From DATIRA01 sp963766505 (GTDB taxonomy: Bacteria; Pseudomonadota; Gammaproteobacteria; Steroidobacterales; Steroidobacteraceae), in the NCBI GenBank assembly GCA_963766505.1, contig CAVYAL010000005.1:434001-498000 (forward strand): 64,000 nt of DNA. Direction: 5' to 3'. How positions within the stretch are numbered: the stretch's first letter is position 1; each line of letters opens with the position of its first letter. Positions 32,087-41,689 of the stretch are shown in pieces. The notes under the pieces were generated by a model. That model did not search any database, was not told the DNA's origin, and saw only the letters and a list, made by a program, of their open reading frames with translations. The position numbers and the translations under genes were made by a program.

Positions 32087-33730
32087 TCAACCGCCGATGC
32101 GGCCGTTGACGATCGCGTTGAAGGCGATGAGGCTGTCCTGCAGCGACGCCGAACCCAGCCCGTGGCGGGGAAAGACCTGCGAGAACATGCCTTGCTCGCC
32201 GTGCAGCGCCATGTAGTTGAGCACCACCGTCTCGACGAGCAGGTTGACGTTGTTCGCGGCCGGACTCGAGGTCGTCTCGACCGATCCGTCGGGCCTGAAG
32301 TGCCCGATCTGCTGGTGACGCGCGGCGCCGCCCCCTCCCGTGTCGATCAGCGACGCGCGGCCGTTCGGGTTGTAGACCAGGAAGAACGAGGCCGCCGTCG
32401 ACTGGTTGTCGCTTGCCCACATCAGCTTGCCGCGCCCGTCCGGTGAATCGTCGACCTGTCCGTTCGCCGAGAGCGAGCCGTCCGAGAACACGTAGAGCAT
32501 CAGCGGCACTCCGCGGCGGGCGGCGTACTCGAGGCAGGCCCCCATGCAGCGCCCGGCGCGCAGGTCGCGCAACTCACCCGTCGCGCGTCCCTGTCCGTGG
32601 TAGTCGTAACCGCCCATCGTGATCGTACCGGCTCCCGCGTAGCCGGACAGTACCATCTTCATCACAGCCGCCGTCTTGCGGAACTCGGCATCCGAATCGT
32701 ACTCGCTCCGGCTGAAGATTCCGGCCGACCCGACGATATCCGGATCGAGTTCCGGATCGAGACTCGCGGGATCGCCGAAGCTGTCGACCACGTCCGCTGC
32801 CTTCACGTAGCCACAGCTCACCAGCTCGCGCACGACTTCGCTGCGCGTGACAGTGGCCCGCTTCGGGTCCGGCCAGTCCTGCTTCGGGTCCACGGCCTGC
32901 ATCTTGCGGTGGCTGATGCGTTGTATCGCTTCCATGACTGCGACCGTGTCGTCGACGCCGAGCAGCTCGGCGAGCTGCCCGGTGTCCACGAGACCGGTCA
33001 CGTCGCTCGCCCGGTCGACCTTCGTCGGCCGCACGGAGAGGTCGATCATGCCGGTCGGCGCCATCGAGTTGCCCCCCGAGTCCGACGCCCGTGAGCCGAT
33101 CAGCGTCGCAAGCGCGCCGTCGGCGCCGGCCTTGTAGATGCCGTACATCGGGTTGTGAGGATTGTTCCCGGTGTCGTTCTCGGAGCGCGCTGCGATGACG
33201 GCTCCGTTGACGCTCGCGGCGGTGGCCGGAGAGACGCGGTCGAGAATGCCGCGCAGAAAGGCGCTGTCGGCATGAAACGCCAGGCCGAGGCTCGTGTCGG
33301 TGAAGCTCGTGCCGGTATCGGGGTTGGTCAGGCCCGGGATCATGTCGCCCGGCAGGCCAAGCCGCGCGTACCCGGGGCTCGTCAGGAAGTCGAGCTGGCC
33401 GCCCGGCCCGCCGACCAGCACGTTCGAACCCGCCATGTTCGCGCCGCCGGCGAGGTCGATGCAGATGAACGGGATCTTGCCGGCCCCCTGCACGTCGATG
33501 CCGCAGCTGCTGCGCAGCGCGCGCAGGTCCGGTGACAGTTCCGCGTGGGCCGCACGCGGGTCGGCGAACAAGCCGAGCACCGAAGGGGCAATCACCGTAC
33601 CGAGCCCGGCGCTCAGTCCCCGGGCGATGAAGTCCCGGCGCGACACCGGCCGCTTGTGTGTGCCGGTGTGCACGATGGGTTCGTCGAGCCCGAGCTGCCG
33701 TGGTTTCTGGCGTCGAATCAGCATGACCAT
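32087..33730 (-). CDS. Tat-exported DUF1501-like protein
   Basis: A 547-residue protein with a twin-arginine signal (VSRRDFIARGLSAG, about 29-42). The mature part has GKIPFICIDLAGGANMAGSN, GYDYHGQGRATGEL and a late DNQSTAASFFLVYNPNGRAS segment. It resembles DUF1501-type alkaline-phosphatase-superfamily-like exported proteins, which often sit beside cytochrome-like DUF1800 or DUF1588 partners; the match is by general pattern only. Tat export implies folding, perhaps with a cofactor, before secretion. It lies in the minus run with the two heme proteins, 21 bases behind the LamG gene. Confidence 0.72.
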   Translation of the reverse strand: MVMLIRRQKPRQLGLDEPIVHTGTHKRPVSRRDFIARGLSAGLGTVIAPSVLGLFADPRAAHAELSPDLRALRSSCGIDVQGAGKIPFICIDLAGGANMAGSNVLVGGPGGQLDFLTSPGYARLGLPGDMIPGLTNPDTGTSFTDTSLGLAFHADSAFLRGILDRVSPATAASVNGAVIAARSENDTGNNPHNPMYGIYKAGADGALATLIGSRASDSGGNSMAPTGMIDLSVRPTKVDRASDVTGLVDTGQLAELLGVDDTVAVMEAIQRISHRKMQAVDPKQDWPDPKRATVTRSEVVRELVSCGYVKAADVVDSFGDPASLDPELDPDIVGSAGIFSRSEYDSDAEFRKTAAVMKMVLSGYAGAGTITMGGYDYHGQGRATGELRDLRAGRCMGACLEYAARRGVPLMLYVFSDGSLSANGQVDDSPDGRGKLMWASDNQSTAASFFLVYNPNGRASLIDTGGGGAARHQQIGHFRPDGSVETTSSPAANNVNLLVETVVLNYMALHGEQGMFSQVFPRHGLGSASLQDSLIAFNAIVNGRIGG

Positions 33731-33751
33731 GGATCTCCGGCGCTGGATGCC

Positions 33752-36205
33752 TCAGTGGACGAGCGTGACCGCGCTGCCGAGCAGCGCCGCGCAGGTGGAC
33801 TTGACCACGGTTTCCGTGCGCCCTGCCGGGCAGCTGCCGCCGCAGGAGGCGAGGCGGGTGATCAGCTGGTCGAGCTCCGTGCGGACCTCGGCGGGAGCAG
33901 GATCGGTGGCGAGATTCTGGCCGACGACCCGCCCGAGAAGCGCGTCCAGCACGACGCGCCTGCCGTCGGCGGTGAACGCCTGTGCCGGGCTCGAGGAGAA
34001 GTCGAAGCCCGGGAAGTAGGCCGCGCGGGCGCCCACGTCGGCCACCAGCGCATCGCAGTACTGGATCGCGAGCTGCGCGATCGCAACGGGATGCGCCGAG
34101 ACGAAGGTGTCGATGTTCTCGATCGTCGGCAGCGCCTGCTTGACGGTCTCGTAGGTCGTCCTGACGGCGGGGTGCTGTGCGCTCACGCCGGTGAGGCCCG
34201 ACATCGTGGCGTTGATCTCGTCGAAGACGCGCAGGCCCACGTCAGACGGCCGACGCATGTCGGCGGGCGGTGCCGGCGCGAGCGGCACCGGGTCGGTCCG
34301 TACGTTGCTGCGTCCGCCGAGCACGTCGAAAGTCAGGAAGAACTCGTCCGACTCGGGCCCCTTCTGCAGTTCGATGACGGTACCGATCTGCGAGAGCGGC
34401 TGGCCACCGGACGCGTAGTTCGAGTCGTCGATCGTCGTGTCGAGGGTCTGGTAGGCCTGGCCGACCTCGGCCTCGGCTCCGTTGATGCCGATGCGCATGC
34501 CGGCGATCGGGATGCTCCCCGGCCGCACATCGGGATCGAGGCTGACGAACCTCGGCTCGTCGAACAGGTAACCGAAGCTGTCGAACTGGCTCACCTCGAA
34601 GAGGATGTAGGCCTGCGGCACGTCTACCAGGTGGCTGACCGAGAACAGCAGGAAGAACTTCTCGCCGACCCCGGCGGCGAAGTTCGTACGGATCTGCTCC
34701 TCGTTCAGCGCCCGGTTGTAGACGGCGACGAGACGCAGGATGCCCTGGAACTGCCGGTCGCCCGACACCTCGTTGCCGAGCACGAGCGCGAACGTGTCGT
34801 CCCAGTCCGAGAGCGTTCCGCCGGCCGCGGGATCGAGGTCTCCCGTGAACTCGCCGTTGACGTAGAGGCGGCGCCCGTTCACCGGGTCATAGGTGGCGAC
34901 CACGTGCTGCAGCGTCGCCTGCAGGTCCTCGTCCTCTGCCGAAGTCGTGAGTCGCGGGTCGCCGCCCTGGTCGGTGGTGCTCGAGCGGTTGAAGAAGTCG
35001 TAGCTGTAGAGCGTCTGGCCCAGCATGAAGTTGCGCGCCGTCGTGCCGCCCGAGTACGAGACGATCCGCGCCTCCTCCTGCGCGACGTTGCCCGGGGCCA
35101 CCCACGCCTCGATGGAATACTCGCCGGTGGCCTGGACCAGGTCGTGAAGCTTGCGGCTCGCCGCGGTCGGGCCCTGCGCCTTGCCGTCGCGAACGTTGAT
35201 GCCCCAGCCGCCGACCCAGGTCACGTCGCCGGACAGCGACAGGTTCAGTGCCGGCTCCACGCCGCTCGTGTCGTAGGCGACGTTGCCCCGCCCCGTCTTG
35301 AACTCCCAAAGGCCGATCGTGTTGGCCGTGTACCGGCCGCCCCCGCTGGCGACGGTCCCCTCGTAGAGGCCGAGCGCCTTCGACAGCACGAGGCTCGGGT
35401 CGACTACGGTCAGCGGGATCTGGCCCGCAAGCGCTTGGATCGCAGACTCCATCGCGGCGGAATCGGCTGCGCAGTCGCTCCAGCAGTTGTGAAACTCGCT
35501 GCGGAGCCGCACGACCAGCCGCGACAGCGCCGGCTGGTCCAGGTTGATCTTCACGCGGGCTGCCGCGTAGGCCTCGACTAGGTCGGGCGATGCGAAATAC
35601 GGCGACTGCGCATTGGCCGCTGCCGGCGCGTGACAGCGCGCGCAGTATTCCTCGAGCAGCGGATGCACGGTGGCAGCGAACAGGTCAGGCGCTGCAGGGA
35701 AGCTTCGGCTCTCACCGGGGTCGCGAAGCGCCGGTGCCTTCAACTCGACCGCCGCGACGCCCCCTGCCGCGACGCCCGACCAGGCCGCTATCCAGGCCGT
35801 GAGGATGTCCGCACAGGCATCATTGCTCGCCAGCCAGCAGTTGTGTCCCCCCGCCACCTTGGTCACCATGCGTGAATCGCGCGGCGAAGACAGCGTGACG
35901 ACGTCGTTGGCCGCTGCGTAGGCGAGATTCACGTCGTCCTGGCGAACGAACGCCGGCGCCTGGCCGCCTTCGACGTGACACTGGCCGCAGCGGTTCGCGG
36001 CCTTCAGGTTGTCCCAGACGTTGACCTTGAATGCCTGCACGTCCGCGGTCGCGGGCGGTGGTCCGTTGTAGCCGACCGGACCGGCGGGACTCGAGACAGG
36101 GTTCTGCACGGTCTCGGCGCCGCCGCCACAGCCCGCGAGCAGCGCGGCCACCACGACGTACGCGAGCGCGCCGCGCGGCACCGGGATTCCCTCGAAGGCA
36201 GCCAT
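33752..36205 (-). CDS. LamG-domain lipoprotein with two heme-c motifs
   Basis: An 817-residue lipoprotein: lipobox LLAGC with Cys26, then a cytochrome-like N-terminal region with CGQCH (73-77) and CARCH (188-192). Around 290-500 there is a LamG/concanavalin-like beta-sandwich (YSIEAWVAPGNVAQEEARIV, QHVVATYDPVNGRRLYVNGE). The remaining 300 residues are unassigned, with several paired Cys at the end (CGGSC). Two more Cys pairs (HNCWLASNDAC and HNCWSDC) flank the heme sites. A carbohydrate- or surface-binding domain on a di-heme lipoprotein suggests contact between a redox chain and an external ligand, which is inference. Confidence 0.8.
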   Translation of the reverse strand: MAAFEGIPVPRGALAYVVVAALLAGCGGGAETVQNPVSSPAGPVGYNGPPPATADVQAFKVNVWDNLKAANRCGQCHVEGGQAPAFVRQDDVNLAYAAANDVVTLSSPRDSRMVTKVAGGHNCWLASNDACADILTAWIAAWSGVAAGGVAAVELKAPALRDPGESRSFPAAPDLFAATVHPLLEEYCARCHAPAAANAQSPYFASPDLVEAYAAARVKINLDQPALSRLVVRLRSEFHNCWSDCAADSAAMESAIQALAGQIPLTVVDPSLVLSKALGLYEGTVASGGGRYTANTIGLWEFKTGRGNVAYDTSGVEPALNLSLSGDVTWVGGWGINVRDGKAQGPTAASRKLHDLVQATGEYSIEAWVAPGNVAQEEARIVSYSGGTTARNFMLGQTLYSYDFFNRSSTTDQGGDPRLTTSAEDEDLQATLQHVVATYDPVNGRRLYVNGEFTGDLDPAAGGTLSDWDDTFALVLGNEVSGDRQFQGILRLVAVYNRALNEEQIRTNFAAGVGEKFFLLFSVSHLVDVPQAYILFEVSQFDSFGYLFDEPRFVSLDPDVRPGSIPIAGMRIGINGAEAEVGQAYQTLDTTIDDSNYASGGQPLSQIGTVIELQKGPESDEFFLTFDVLGGRSNVRTDPVPLAPAPPADMRRPSDVGLRVFDEINATMSGLTGVSAQHPAVRTTYETVKQALPTIENIDTFVSAHPVAIAQLAIQYCDALVADVGARAAYFPGFDFSSSPAQAFTADGRRVVLDALLGRVVGQNLATDPAPAEVRTELDQLITRLASCGGSCPAGRTETVVKSTCAALLGSAVTLVH

Positions 36206-36214
36206 GCCGTTCTC

Positions 36215-37420
36215 CTAGTCGCCCATGCAGTAGGTGGCGGCCTCGGCGAAGACCTGCTTGAGCCGATAGCCGCTGGCTTTGAACGACGCGGTCATCGAGT
36301 CGACGCGGGCGCGGTCGGCAGCATCGCTCGGAGCACGGAAGCAGACGTTGCGGAACACCTTCTCGACCTGGCAGCGGGCGAACGCGGCGCTGCCCGCGAG
36401 CTCACGGCCCAGCGATTTCGCCCCGCTGCCCGAGCCGGGCAGCGCGGGGTCCCAGCCGAGCGACGCGTTCCGCCCGGCGCGCCAGTAGTTGTCCCAGCGG
36501 TCGTCCGCTGTCGCGAAGCCAGGCCGGAACGTGTCCCGGTTGTTGAAGTACTTCGGCCGCACCTGCCCCGCCGTGTAGACGAGCCGGCCCGCCGTCTCGT
36601 CGTAGTCGTAGTACGCGTAGGCCTGGGCCATCGGGTCCATGCCGCTGTGGCAGGCGACGCAGTTGTTCAGGAACACGCGACTGTCGCCGCCGGGACTGCG
36701 GCTCACGTCCTGGCGGATCCGATCCGGCGGCCGGGTCGGGTCCTGCACCTGCTCCAGGTCGGTGCAGAGGTGGTTCATCAGCGTGTAGCGGAACATCGCA
36801 CGGTTCGTGCCGGCGATGAAGAAAGCCTGTGCGGCCGCCCGCGTGGTCACGACACCAGCGGTCGCGTCCGGGGGCAGGCCCGTCACCGAGGACTGGGTCG
36901 TGCGGACCAGCGCATCCTTGAGACTCACTCCGCGCGCTTCAATGGCTTCGTAGTGCTCGTTGCTGGCCGGCGAGTAGGCCGGCACGCCGCCGCCATTGGC
37001 GACGTAGAGGATGTCATCCGACAGCACCGCGTTGAACGGGACATCGTCGCGCACCATGCCGACGACCGTCGCCACGTAGTCGTTCAGCGGCGCGAACACG
37101 GTCTGGTCCCGGTTCGTCCAGGGCATCGCGAAGTTCTTCAGCGTGACGTCATAGAACGCCGGGTGCTCCATGGCCTTGAACGCCGCATCCGTCGGGCGGC
37201 CGCCTGCAATGTCCGCCGCCATCGCCAGAAGTACCGATTCGGTCGGGGGTACGCCCGCGATGCGGTCGTGCAGGCGCCTGGCCTGGGTACGCGCGTCGGC
37301 CAGCGCGGCTTGCGGCAGCAACAGACCACCCAGCACGACGGCCATCGCGAGCATCGCGCACGCGGCGATACCACGGTGGGCCGTCGCGCGTCGCTCGCCG
37401 GAGTCTCGCAAACCGTGCAT
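36215..37420 (-). CDS. Exported cytochrome-like protein with one heme-c motif
   Basis: A 401-residue protein with a signal peptide (AACAMLAMAVVLGGLLLPQAALA). A single heme-binding CVACH is at 254-258 in NNCVACHSGMDPMAQAYAYY, the context seen in DUF1585/DUF1588-type cytochromes. Additional Cys residues occur near the end (CQVEKVF..VCF, YCMGD). The ATG at 37420 is chosen because GGAGG lies eight bases ahead; longer in-frame starts reach 37558. It heads the minus-strand run and ends ten bases ahead of the LamG lipoprotein, so the two are probably co-made. Confidence 0.8.
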   Translation of the reverse strand: MHGLRDSGERRATAHRGIAACAMLAMAVVLGGLLLPQAALADARTQARRLHDRIAGVPPTESVLLAMAADIAGGRPTDAAFKAMEHPAFYDVTLKNFAMPWTNRDQTVFAPLNDYVATVVGMVRDDVPFNAVLSDDILYVANGGGVPAYSPASNEHYEAIEARGVSLKDALVRTTQSSVTGLPPDATAGVVTTRAAAQAFFIAGTNRAMFRYTLMNHLCTDLEQVQDPTRPPDRIRQDVSRSPGGDSRVFLNNCVACHSGMDPMAQAYAYYDYDETAGRLVYTAGQVRPKYFNNRDTFRPGFATADDRWDNYWRAGRNASLGWDPALPGSGSGAKSLGRELAGSAAFARCQVEKVFRNVCFRAPSDAADRARVDSMTASFKASGYRLKQVFAEAATYCMGD

Positions 37421-37658
37421 GTGCCGGGCCTCCATCATGCCAGTCGCCGTCGTGCGGGGCGTCGAGCCGGCCCCTTGCTGGCCGGCAATGTGTCCATCAG
37501 GGAGGTCCCAGCCAAGCGCAGCCGGCGCTTCTGCGACTTCCTTCACACAACCTGCCACCTGGCATGAAGCCGGACCCGGAGCTGGGACAAAGTCCGACCC
37601 GTTGGCTCACGCGCCCGCCGGTGCGCACAGCGTCGCGACCGTCGACGAGGGATCCCGG

Positions 37659-40295
37659 ATGCCGAACAGTCGCCTTGAAACTGCGAGCAGCTGGTCGGTC
37701 ACGACCGCTGCTGCGCTCGTGTTCTGCGCGGGCGGGTGCACCAGCAGCGACGGTGGCAGTGGAGCCGGGAATCTCGGCCCTGGCGGCGGCCAGCGCAACG
37801 ACCCGGTCGTGCTCGACCTGCCGATTGCCTACGTCCGCAAGCCCGTGGCACCGATGGATGAGAACGACGACGTCCGTCGCCTGCTCGAGTTCCGCCCCGG
37901 GTCCGACCTGTGGCTGCGCGAGCGCGCCTCGCCTTCAGCCTCCGACGTGAACCTCACCGTCGGGATAACGCAAGGCGCAGGCGACGTGCGCGACGTCGAG
38001 CCGTCCTATGACGGGCAGAGACTCGTGTTCGCCATGCGCGAGCCGCTGGTCGAGGGAGTAGACGAGCAGGATCAGCCGACCTGGAACATCTGGGAGTACG
38101 AGCTTCCCACACGGACGCTGCGCAGGGTGATCCCCTCGGACATCGTCGCGGAGGAAGGCCACGATTTCGCGCCGCACTACCTGCCCGACGGCCGCATCGT
38201 GTTCACCTCCACCCGACAGCGCCAGTCACGGGCGGTGTTGCTCGACGAGGGCAAGCCGCAGTTCGCTGCGCAGGACGAGAGTCGGCGTGAGCCGGCCTTC
38301 GTGCTGCACGTCATGAATGCAGACGGCTCGGGCATCCGCCAGATCTCCTTCAACCAGAGCCACGACCTCGATCCCGCAATGCTCGACGACGGCCGGATCG
38401 TCTTCAGCCGCTGGGACAATGCCGGCCCGAACGACGAGATCAACCTCTATGTGCTGCGCCCGGACGGCAGCGGGCTCGAACTGCTCTATGGCGCCGCGAG
38501 CCACGCGACCGGCAGCGACGGTGAGGACCTCCACTTCCTCTCGCCCCGCGCTGCGGACTCTGGCCGCCTGCTGGTACGCGGCCAGCCGTTCGACCCAGTG
38601 CAGATGGGCGGCAACCTGCTCGACATCGACGTGGCCAACTACGTCGACAACGAGCAGCCCACGCTGCCGAATGCCTCGGTACTGCAGGGACCCGCACAGC
38701 GTCCGGCCACCATCAACGACGTGCGTACGGCCGACGGTCCGTCGCCGGGCGGACGCTATGCATCTGGGTACCCGCTGCGCGATGGGACCGGGCGCCTGCT
38801 GGTGAGCTGGAGCCTGTGTCGCTTGATGGAGGGCACGCGGATCGTCCCCTGCACCGAGGAGCGGCTTGGCGCCGCGGACCCGGTCAGCGCGCCGCCCCTG
38901 TACGGGGTCTGGATGTACGACCCGCGCGAGCGCACTCAGCTGCCGGTGGTCGCTCCGGTGGAGGGATTCGTCTACACGGACGTCATAGCGCTGCAGCCGC
39001 TGCCGCTGCCGGCCGTGCTGCTCGACAGGGTGGCGGGCGTGGATTTCGACGCGGAGCTCGAGTCAGAGGGCGTCGGGATACTCGACATTCGCAGCGTCTA
39101 CGATGTCGACGGCGTCGACACCGCGCCCGGAGGCATCGCCAACACCGCCAACCCGGCCGTCACCGCCGCGGCGGAGCGACCCGCCCGCTTCCTGCGCATC
39201 GAGAAGGCCGTGAGCCTGCCGGATCAGGACGTCCGCGATTTCGACAACAGCACATTCGGCGTGACGCGAGCCTTCGGTATGCGAGAGATTCTCGGTTATG
39301 CGCCGATCGAGCCCGACGGCTCGGTCCGGGTCAAGGTACCGGCGGACGTCGCCATTGCCGTTTCGATCCTCGACGCCGACGGCCGGCGAATCGGACCACG
39401 GCACGAGAACTGGCTGCAGTTGCGCCCCGGCGAAGAACTGCGCTGTAACGGTTGCCACGATCCGGCCAGCGGCCTTTCCCACGGCCGGAGCGGGCTCTTC
39501 GCCTCTGCCTGGACGGGTGCCACGACCACCGGCCTGCCGTTCCCCAATACCAGCCCGGCGATCTTCGCCGACTTCGGCGAAACCATGGCGCAGGCGCGGG
39601 CACGGATCAGCTGCCAGGACGACTGCAGCGCGCTGCTGCCGAGCGTCGACCTCGTTTACGAGGACGTATGGACAGATCCGGTCGCATCGGGTCGCGAGCC
39701 GGACGCACCGTTCTCGTACCGATATGCGGACCTCGTGACACCCGCCCCGACCAGCGTGGACTGCATCACGGCCTGGCGCTCCGGCTGCCGCGCCACAATC
39801 CATTACGAGACCCACATCCATCCGCTCTGGAGCAGGCCACGGCTTACGCTGGCGGAGGATGGAGTGACGCCGCTCGCTGACCAGACCTGCATCGCCTGTC
39901 ATTCGAGCCGGGACGGGGCCGGCGTCGCGCGTGTGCCGCCGGGTCAGCTCGAGCTGACCGATGGAGCCTCGGCCGAGGTGCCGGAGCAGTTCCATGCCTA
40001 TCGCGAGCTCCTGGCCACCGACAACGAGCAGGAGCTCGTCGGCGACGTCCTGCAGGACCGCCTGGTGCAGGTGGGCGTGGACCCTGTGACCGGACAGCCG
40101 CTGCTCGAGCCCGTGCCGGTCGCGCCGTCCATGCGTGCAGGCAGTGCCCGCGCGTCTGTGCGCTTCCTCTCAAAGTTTGACGCTGGCGGCAGTCATGCAG
40201 GCTGGATGACCCCGGCCGAGTTGAAGCTGGTCTCAGAATGGCTCGACCTCGGCGCGCAATACTTCAACGACCCTTTCGCTGCACCGGTCGACTGA
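37659..40295 (+). CDS. HzsA-like lipoprotein with PD40 propeller and two heme-c motifs
   Basis: An 878-residue exported protein. An N-terminal signal ends in a weak lipobox (AGGC, Cys27). The N-terminal half holds WD40/PD40-type propeller strands (DGQRLVFAMRE, DGRIVFTSTRQ, DDGRIVFSRWD). From about 540 a region like the middle domain of hydrazine synthase alpha subunit (IEPDGSVRVKVPADVAIAVSIL, WLQLRPGEELRCNGCHD) leads to heme motif CNGCH (596-600). A second heme motif CIACH lies at 744-748. Such HzsA-related proteins are widespread outside anammox bacteria and have no known reaction; hydrazine synthesis should not be inferred. GAGG eight bases ahead supports the ATG at 37659. It starts the plus-strand run. 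Confidence 0.85.
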   Translation: MPNSRLETASSWSVTTAAALVFCAGGCTSSDGGSGAGNLGPGGGQRNDPVVLDLPIAYVRKPVAPMDENDDVRRLLEFRPGSDLWLRERASPSASDVNLTVGITQGAGDVRDVEPSYDGQRLVFAMREPLVEGVDEQDQPTWNIWEYELPTRTLRRVIPSDIVAEEGHDFAPHYLPDGRIVFTSTRQRQSRAVLLDEGKPQFAAQDESRREPAFVLHVMNADGSGIRQISFNQSHDLDPAMLDDGRIVFSRWDNAGPNDEINLYVLRPDGSGLELLYGAASHATGSDGEDLHFLSPRAADSGRLLVRGQPFDPVQMGGNLLDIDVANYVDNEQPTLPNASVLQGPAQRPATINDVRTADGPSPGGRYASGYPLRDGTGRLLVSWSLCRLMEGTRIVPCTEERLGAADPVSAPPLYGVWMYDPRERTQLPVVAPVEGFVYTDVIALQPLPLPAVLLDRVAGVDFDAELESEGVGILDIRSVYDVDGVDTAPGGIANTANPAVTAAAERPARFLRIEKAVSLPDQDVRDFDNSTFGVTRAFGMREILGYAPIEPDGSVRVKVPADVAIAVSILDADGRRIGPRHENWLQLRPGEELRCNGCHDPASGLSHGRSGLFASAWTGATTTGLPFPNTSPAIFADFGETMAQARARISCQDDCSALLPSVDLVYEDVWTDPVASGREPDAPFSYRYADLVTPAPTSVDCITAWRSGCRATIHYETHIHPLWSRPRLTLAEDGVTPLADQTCIACHSSRDGAGVARVPPGQLELTDGASAEVPEQFHAYRELLATDNEQELVGDVLQDRLVQVGVDPVTGQPLLEPVPVAPSMRAGSARASVRFLSKFDAGGSHAGWMTPAELKLVSEWLDLGAQYFNDPFAAPVD

Positions 40296-40299
40296 GCCG

Positions 40300-41043
40300 A
40301 TGATCCGACCCCTGCTCGCAGCCGCGCTCCTGCTGGGCGCTGTTCACGCCGGTCCCGCGCTCGCGGCGAAGGGCGGCTCGCAGGTCATCGTCCAGGATCC
40401 GTACCTCGAGTTCCGCAGCGGACCGGGGCGCGGGTATCCGGTCTTTCATGTGGTCGACAGGGGCGATTCCGTCACGCTGCTGCGACGGCGCACCGACTGG
40501 ATCAAGGTGCGCGACGACGGTGGCCAGGAAGGCTGGGTATACCGCGCGCAGCTCGAGCGCACGCTGACCCCCGGCGGCGAGCCCGTCACGATCCCTGCCC
40601 CGTCCCCGGAGGCACGACAGGACCACCGCTGGGAACTCGGTCTGGCGACCGGCGACTTCGGCGGTGCCAGCCTGTTGTCTGTCCGGGCTGCCTATGCACT
40701 CACCCGGACGCTGTTCCTGCGGGCGGACGTCGCACAGCTGCTTGGTGACTATTCGGACGGCTGGCTGGCAACGGCCGGAATCGCCCACGCGTTCGCGCCG
40801 CAGTGGCGGGTCTCGCCCTTCATCGGCATCGGCGGCGGCGTGCTGCGCGTCGAGCCGAAGGCGACGCTGGTGCGCCCGGAGGACCGGACCGACCAGGTGG
40901 TGTATGCCGGCGGCGGCCTGCGCGGCTACCTGAACAACCGCTTCCTGCTGGAGGCCCGGTACAGAAGCTTCGTCGTGCTCACGAGCCGCGACGACAATGA
41001 GGAGACGGACGAGTGGACGCTCGCATTCACGTATTTCTTCTGA
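40300..41043 (+). CDS. Exported SH3-domain plus outer-membrane barrel protein
   Basis: A 247-residue protein. A signal peptide (residues 1-22) is followed by a bacterial SH3 domain at about 28-88 (LEFRSGPGRGYPVFHVVDRG, WIKVRDDGGQEGWVYRAQL). An eight-strand-type beta-barrel follows (about 105-247), ending in WTLAFTYFF with terminal Phe. SH3b domains bind peptidoglycan peptides, so it may tie the outer membrane to the wall. It starts four bases behind the HzsA-like stop and overlaps the next gene by 31 bases. Confidence 0.82.
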   Translation: MIRPLLAAALLLGAVHAGPALAAKGGSQVIVQDPYLEFRSGPGRGYPVFHVVDRGDSVTLLRRRTDWIKVRDDGGQEGWVYRAQLERTLTPGGEPVTIPAPSPEARQDHRWELGLATGDFGGASLLSVRAAYALTRTLFLRADVAQLLGDYSDGWLATAGIAHAFAPQWRVSPFIGIGGGVLRVEPKATLVRPEDRTDQVVYAGGGLRGYLNNRFLLEARYRSFVVLTSRDDNEETDEWTLAFTYFF

Positions 41044-41675
41044 GTCTCGTCGCGCTGGCCTGGCTCGGCCTGAACCCGGCCGCGCGCGCGGCGGAGCCCG
41101 ACACAGCACCCGGGCAGAATCCGCAGGTGGTGGAGCCGAGGGTCGAGCGCCGCGACGTGGACGTTCCGCGTTTCGATACCGAGAACTTCGAGGCGGGCGC
41201 CTTCGTCGGCTCGATCAGCATCGAGGACTTCGGCGTGAGCCTGCTGTACGGCGCACGGATCGCGTACCACTTCAGCGAGGACCTGTTCGCCGAGGCCACG
41301 ATCGGCACGGCCGAGGCCGGCCGGACGAGCTACGAGGACCTGAGCGGCGCCGCGGAACTGCTGACGGACAGCGAGCGCCGATTCACCTATTACGACCTCT
41401 CCATCGGCTGGAACGCGCTGCCGGGCGAGGTCTTCCTCGGCGGCAAGCGGGCCATGCCGAGTGCGGTCTACTTCACATTGGGCGCGGGCAGTACCGATTT
41501 CGGTGGAGACAGCCACTTCTCGGTAGCACTCGGTGCGGGCCTTCGGGTGCTGGTGACGGACTGGGTTGCCATCCACCTCGGGGCCCGCGACATCGCCTTC
41601 GACAGCGACCTGCTCGGCAAGAGCAAGCTGACGCACAACCTGGCCTTCAACCTCGCCGTCACGGCCTTCTTCTGA
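41013..41675 (+). CDS. Small outer-membrane beta-barrel protein
   Basis: A 220-residue protein with a signal peptide and amphipathic beta strands (FEAGAFVGSISIEDFGVSLL, HFSVALGAGLRVLVTDWVAI) ending in NLAFNLAVTAFF with C-terminal Phe, typical of an eight-strand OmpA/OmpW-size barrel. The GTG at 41013 lies inside the previous gene; GAGGAG eight bases ahead supports it. It is the second barrel of the plus-strand run and may be a paralogue of its neighbour without the SH3 domain. Confidence 0.8.
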   Translation: MDARIHVFLLSLVALAWLGLNPAARAAEPDTAPGQNPQVVEPRVERRDVDVPRFDTENFEAGAFVGSISIEDFGVSLLYGARIAYHFSEDLFAEATIGTAEAGRTSYEDLSGAAELLTDSERRFTYYDLSIGWNALPGEVFLGGKRAMPSAVYFTLGAGSTDFGGDSHFSVALGAGLRVLVTDWVAIHLGARDIAFDSDLLGKSKLTHNLAFNLAVTAFF

Positions 41676-41689
41676 CGGGGTAGAACACG

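Noticed and set aside
33545..35581. A 678-codon open frame on the plus strand opposite the LamG lipoprotein gene
   Set aside because: Shadow frame; the opposite strand has a lipobox, heme motifs and LamG pattern.
37421..37658. A second c-di-GMP riboswitch in the divergent gap of the cytochrome and HzsA-like genes
   Set aside because: Both strands were read for GGCAAACC and GGGACGCAAAGCC patterns; none was found, so shared control by c-di-GMP cannot be claimed for these two runs.
37659..40295. Hydrazine synthase and anammox metabolism suggested by the HzsA-like protein
   Set aside because: Only the alpha-like fold is present, no hydrazine synthase beta/gamma or hydrazine dehydrogenase genes are nearby, and HzsA-like proteins are common outside anammox bacteria.
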